Shown: piece by piece, positions 21,494 through 24,122 of the stretch
Position numbering within the stretch: the first letter of the stretch is position 1
How the letters are laid out: every line of letters starts with the position of its first letter
Virus record (IMG/VR): IMGVR_UViG_3300012208_000120
Coordinates: 1 to 24,122 of that record
Direction: 5' to 3' (one strand)
Length of the DNA stretch: 24,122 nt
Source: a virus
Position numbers and translations under genes: made by a program
Notes under the pieces: generated by a model
Seen by the model: the letters and a program-made list of their open reading frames with translations, nothing else
Databases searched by the model: none
What the model was told of the DNA's origin: nothing

Positions 21494-22237
21494 ATGCGTT
21501 TAGGAACCGCGTTGTTGGCTGTGGTGTTGTTTGCATCGTCAGCGTTTGGAGAGATCCAACCCCTCAAAGGTTTTGACAAAAAGGTTTACGACGGGTCTCT
21601 GGCGCTTTACACCACCAGCGAATCACGCGGCGTCAAGGACAAGTTCACTTGTTCGGCGCAGGTCATCGCCAAGGTCGACGGCGGCTACGAAGTCCTGTCC
21701 GCGGGCCATTGCACTCCTGCGAGCCAGGAGATGCCGGCCGACATGACGTTCGCGGTGGCGAATAACCTGGGCAATACCAGGCATCCCGTCACCCTGATTG
21801 CGGCGAAGAAGGACGGCTCTAACGATTGGGCCATCTTCTACTACAAGACCGATAAAGAATATCCAGTCATTCCGTTAGGCGACGAGAATGAAGTTCAACT
21901 CAACAGCCCGACGATCGATGTGAACTATTCCCTGGGTATCGCCAAAGAAGTCAGCATGGGCGTCGTGTCCAGCACCGTTGCTTTGAGTGGCCCGATGAAA
22001 GGCTTCTTCGAAGTCACGCAGTTCGACTCGCACGGCGCATCCGGAAGTTCTGTAGTCAGCGAGAAGACGCACAAAGTTATCGGCATCGTGATCGCCGGCG
22101 TGGATGGAACCACAACCCCAACGTGGGTTGAGCCCGCCTCTTCGATTGCACCGCAGATCAAGGACCTAGATGTCGCGCACGCTCCCGCGTACGTAGCCCC
22201 ACCTAGAGTGTTTGAGCCGTTTCAAGACTACCATTGA
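21494..22237 (+). CDS. Exported trypsin-like (S1 family) serine protease
   Basis: The 247-aa protein has a Sec-type signal peptide (MRLGTALLAVVLFASSAFGE: basic start, hydrophobic core, likely cleavage after A17-F-G). The mature part carries the chymotrypsin-fold triad: H72 in LSAGHC, D111 in SNDWAIFY and S183 in SHGASGSSV (G-x-S-G). C53 and C73 stand where chymotrypsin has its C42-C58 disulfide, next to the catalytic His, which suits folding outside the cytoplasm. The last ~20 residues are P/V-rich. The size fits a bacterial S1 or S1B protease without extra domains. It lies between head genes and a fibre-like gene, behind its own leader and before two terminator-like hairpins, so it may be a single-gene unit. 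It could process virion or host envelope proteins; the target is unknown. Prohead proteases are cytoplasmic, so that role is less likely. Confidence 0.87.
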   Translation: MRLGTALLAVVLFASSAFGEIQPLKGFDKKVYDGSLALYTTSESRGVKDKFTCSAQVIAKVDGGYEVLSAGHCTPASQEMPADMTFAVANNLGNTRHPVTLIAAKKDGSNDWAIFYYKTDKEYPVIPLGDENEVQLNSPTIDVNYSLGIAKEVSMGVVSSTVALSGPMKGFFEVTQFDSHGASGSSVVSEKTHKVIGIVIAGVDGTTTPTWVEPASSIAPQIKDLDVAHAPAYVAPPRVFEPFQDYH

Positions 22238-22241
22238 ATAG

Positions 22242-22263
22242 CAGCGTTGATCGCTGTTTGGTT
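22242..22263 (+). terminator. Weak terminator-like hairpin after the protease gene
   Basis: CAGCG/CGCTG (22242-22246, 22252-22256) with a 5-nt loop is followed by TTTGGTTT. The stem is short and the T-run is interrupted. Confidence 0.4.
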
Positions 22264-22270
22264 TATGCTC

Positions 22271-22300
22271 GCCTGCCTTATAGCGATCAGGCTTATTTTT
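22271..22300 (+). terminator. Terminator-like hairpin before the fibre gene
   Basis: GCCTG (22271-22275) and CAGGC (22288-22292) pair over a 12-nt loop, followed by TTATTTTT. With the hairpin 15 nt upstream it may form a tandem terminator separating the protease from the fibre-like gene. Confidence 0.5.
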
Positions 22301-22311
22301 AAAAGGAACGA

Positions 22312-24122
22312 ATGAGTACCAGACAAAATCCGCCGTCTACCGATGACAGCCAGATCCACAAGTCCTGGCTGTTCACGCAGAATCCCGATGGTACCCTTTC
22401 TCCTGCGGATTTGTCGAAGTCAAACATCTTCGTCAATGGCGCTCTCCCTTCCCTCACGAACCCGCTGCCAGTTGAGTTATCAGACGGTACCCAGGCATTC
22501 GGCACCCCTTCAAATCCTGTAGGTGTAAATCTAGCAAAAGTCGGCAATGCTGCCGTCTCTCTCGGCGCAAAAACATCTGCAAACTCTATCCCAGTTGTAT
22601 TAGCCTCTGATGAAGCAACTCTTCCGGTCTCCCTCGCCTCAACTACAGTAACCAACACAGTTGCTGAGAACCTTACTCAAGTTGGCGGCTCCGCTGTCAC
22701 CTTAGGCGCAAAGACATCTGCAGCCTCGATTCCTGTGGTGTTGGCTAGCGATGAAGCGAATGTCCCGACATTAGGGGCAATATCCGCCATCGTAAGTACA
22801 ACCATTACTAGCGCAACTTCTACTGGGACCGTTTTGTCAATTCCGTGCGCAGGATACTCAACCGTACTCGTTGATATACGCGCTCTGAATTCCTGCACAG
22901 GCGGGACGATACAGTTTGAGGGCGTGGGTCCAGGAGCCTTTAACTCATCTGTAACGGGGATGCGTCAGATCGATTCAAACTCTCAGCAGTTTTACGATGC
23001 TACATCAAGCCAGTCCTTAGCTTTGAGCAACGACACGAGAATTATATACCAGATTCCTGTGGCGGGACTCTCGACAGTAAATGTGATCTTGTCTCCAGCT
23101 TTCACAGGTTCAGGCAGTATATTATTGGCAGGCAGAGCATCTAACGGTTCAGCACCAGGCCCCACCACCGTCGGTCAGAGCGATGCGAGTAAGTTGAACG
23201 TTACGAATCAAGCTCCAGTAACAACCAATCCTCCTGTTTACACCACAGGTACAACAAACCCTTTATCACTAGATGTGAATGGGGGTTTGAGAACGGTTGG
23301 CACGGTAACGCCGGTCTCATCTGCCACCTGGACTAGTGCCACAGCCGCAGGTACACACGTCGATATAAACTGCGCTGGCATGGGCAGCGTTGTTGCTATC
23401 ATTTCTACAACCGGAGGAACTTTCTCTACCGGACAGATTCGATTTTTCGCAGAGAGCAGCGGCGGTTTCGGTTTTGATACCGTTGGTATGAGAATGCGCA
23501 CGCAAGGCGGAGTTTTTACACAGCAGTACGACGCAGACCACACCCTAACTCTACTAACCAATGATGCGTACTCTTACTGGTTCCCAGTATCGGGTTTCAC
23601 GGTGTTCAGAGTTTATTTGAACACAGCTATCACAGGTTCTGGTCAAGTATCCATCAGTTTACAAGCGGCACCTTCGACCATTACTGGTCCTACCACAGTC
23701 GGGCAGGCTGATCCGACAAAGTTGAATGCGACTACGATTGGAGCGGTTTCTTCTGCATTAACAGCGACTTGGACAAGTTCTTCTTCGCCAACACTAGTAA
23801 TCCCGTGTGCTGGCTACAATTCGGTTGTGGTTACTATTGTCACCAACGGCGGTACCTTTACAGGCCCACCTGTTATCGGATTTGCTGCACTCCTAAACGG
23901 GGTCGCATTCTTTTATCCAGGAATGCGAGTAGGTCCCTCCTCCGTTCAAGCTTACGATGCTAGTACTAGCCACACTCTTAGAACAAGTGAGACATGGGGC
24001 TACTGGTTCAACGTAGCGGGTCTGGACACTCTTGAGTTATTTCTTGAGGGCGGCGGGACAATAGGAGGAACGGGGACGGCAACGCTCGTCGGCAAAGCAA
24101 TGGTTGGTGCATCTCTTGGTCC
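22312..24122 (+). CDS. Fibre-like repetitive virion protein (partial at window end)
   Basis: ATG 22312 follows AAAAGGAA (22301-22308), and the frame stays open for 603 codons to the window edge, so the C-terminus is missing. An N-terminal head (about 1-75, with SQIHKSWLFTQNPDGTLSPA) probably anchors the protein. Two 30-residue motifs follow, VG-x-x-AV-x-LGAKTSA-x-SIPVVLASDEA, a pattern common in phage tail and structural proteins as S-I-P-V-x-x-A-S-D. Then come three modules starting with G-x-V/I-S-A and C-A-G-Y/M (IPCAGYS, INCAGMG, IPCAGYN), each ending near a hydrophobic beta stretch. Two linkers, GPTTVGQSDASKLN and GPTTVGQADPTKLN, are almost identical. T/S/G/V-rich composition and lack of helices suggest a trimeric beta fibre or spike. 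Codons such as aca, tca, gta, tta and ata are commoner than in the head genes, suggesting separate ancestry. Confidence 0.75.
   Translation, partial: MSTRQNPPSTDDSQIHKSWLFTQNPDGTLSPADLSKSNIFVNGALPSLTNPLPVELSDGTQAFGTPSNPVGVNLAKVGNAAVSLGAKTSANSIPVVLASDEATLPVSLASTTVTNTVAENLTQVGGSAVTLGAKTSAASIPVVLASDEANVPTLGAISAIVSTTITSATSTGTVLSIPCAGYSTVLVDIRALNSCTGGTIQFEGVGPGAFNSSVTGMRQIDSNSQQFYDATSSQSLALSNDTRIIYQIPVAGLSTVNVILSPAFTGSGSILLAGRASNGSAPGPTTVGQSDASKLNVTNQAPVTTNPPVYTTGTTNPLSLDVNGGLRTVGTVTPVSSATWTSATAAGTHVDINCAGMGSVVAIISTTGGTFSTGQIRFFAESSGGFGFDTVGMRMRTQGGVFTQQYDADHTLTLLTNDAYSYWFPVSGFTVFRVYLNTAITGSGQVSISLQAAPSTITGPTTVGQADPTKLNATTIGAVSSALTATWTSSSSPTLVIPCAGYNSVVVTIVTNGGTFTGPPVIGFAALLNGVAFFYPGMRVGPSSVQAYDASTSHTLRTSETWGYWFNVAGLDTLELFLEGGGTIGGTGTATLVGKAMVGASLG
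22540..22770 (+). repeat. Two 30-codon motif repeats in the fibre gene
   Basis: Units 22540-22629 and 22681-22770 both encode LGAKTSA-x-SIPVVLASDEA with flanking V-G. Protein identity is high while synonymous positions differ widely, so the copies are kept by selection and are not recent. Confidence 0.85.
22774..24122 (+). repeat. Three tandem beta-rich modules in the fibre gene
   Basis: Modules begin near 22774, 23299 and 23740 (the third is cut by the window end). Shared marks are the C-A-G-Y/M motif early, YDA in the middle (QQFYDATSS, QQYDADH, QAYDASTSH) and a V-A/S-G-L/F near the end. Conserved linkers lie at 23158-23199 and 23686-23727. Confidence 0.78.

Noticed and set aside
1-24122. 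CRISPR array, integrase, transposase or attachment site
   Set aside because: No regularly spaced direct repeats, no recombinase or transposase motifs and no tRNA gene were seen on either strand.

Overview
The window is part of a tailed double-stranded DNA bacteriophage genome. Every credible gene is on the + strand, spacing is tight, and the order replication/recombination, lysis, packaging, head assembly, fibre is typical of a phage. The N4-gp56-type major capsid protein, a large portal (711 aa) placed directly after the large terminase, a stand-alone family A DNA polymerase and the absence of any integrase or repressor suggest a podovirus-like, probably virulent phage. The host cannot be named from the sequence; a GH108 muramidase as endolysin hints at a Gram-negative host. 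No tail tube, tape measure, baseplate or tail protease is seen, but the window ends inside the fibre gene.

Region 1 (1-7725, early genes). The tail end of a replication protein, possibly helicase/primase-like, is followed by a DNA polymerase with 3'-5' proofreading, a putative single-strand annealing protein, an SF1A (UvrD-type) helicase and a RecB/Cas4-like PD-(D/E)XK nuclease. Next come a zinc-ribbon/helix-turn-helix protein and small unknown proteins. Most junctions abut or overlap by 1-8 nt, so this looks like one translationally coupled operon combining replication with homologous recombination.

Region 2 (7722-10473, lysis and small accessory genes). It holds a possible 47-aa membrane peptide overlapping the endolysin gene, a GH108 endolysin, two small zinc-ribbon proteins, an intrinsic terminator, a small membrane protein that could be the holin, and two lysine-rich hydrophilic proteins. 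A 28-nt element found twice (7249-7276 and 8739-8766) ends in the Shine-Dalgarno sequence of the gene after it.

Region 3 (10553-19420, packaging and head). Large terminase, portal, a small protein, a protein made of three tandem copies of one ~150-aa domain, a small protein, a probable scaffold and the major capsid protein. No small terminase was recognised.

Region 4 (19421-24122). Here the packing loosens. Gaps of about 150-250 nt rich in inverted repeats lie after the capsid gene, before a 39-aa membrane protein and before a predicted exported trypsin-like serine protease, with a similar leader before the scaffold. The window ends in a repetitive, more AT-rich fibre-like gene made of two short motif repeats and three ~130-residue beta-rich modules.

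Most unusual items: the Sec-signal serine protease inside the virion gene block, the duplicated 28-nt start-associated element, the structured non-coding gaps (including a 41-nt near-perfect palindrome after the capsid gene), and the triplicated virion-protein domain.
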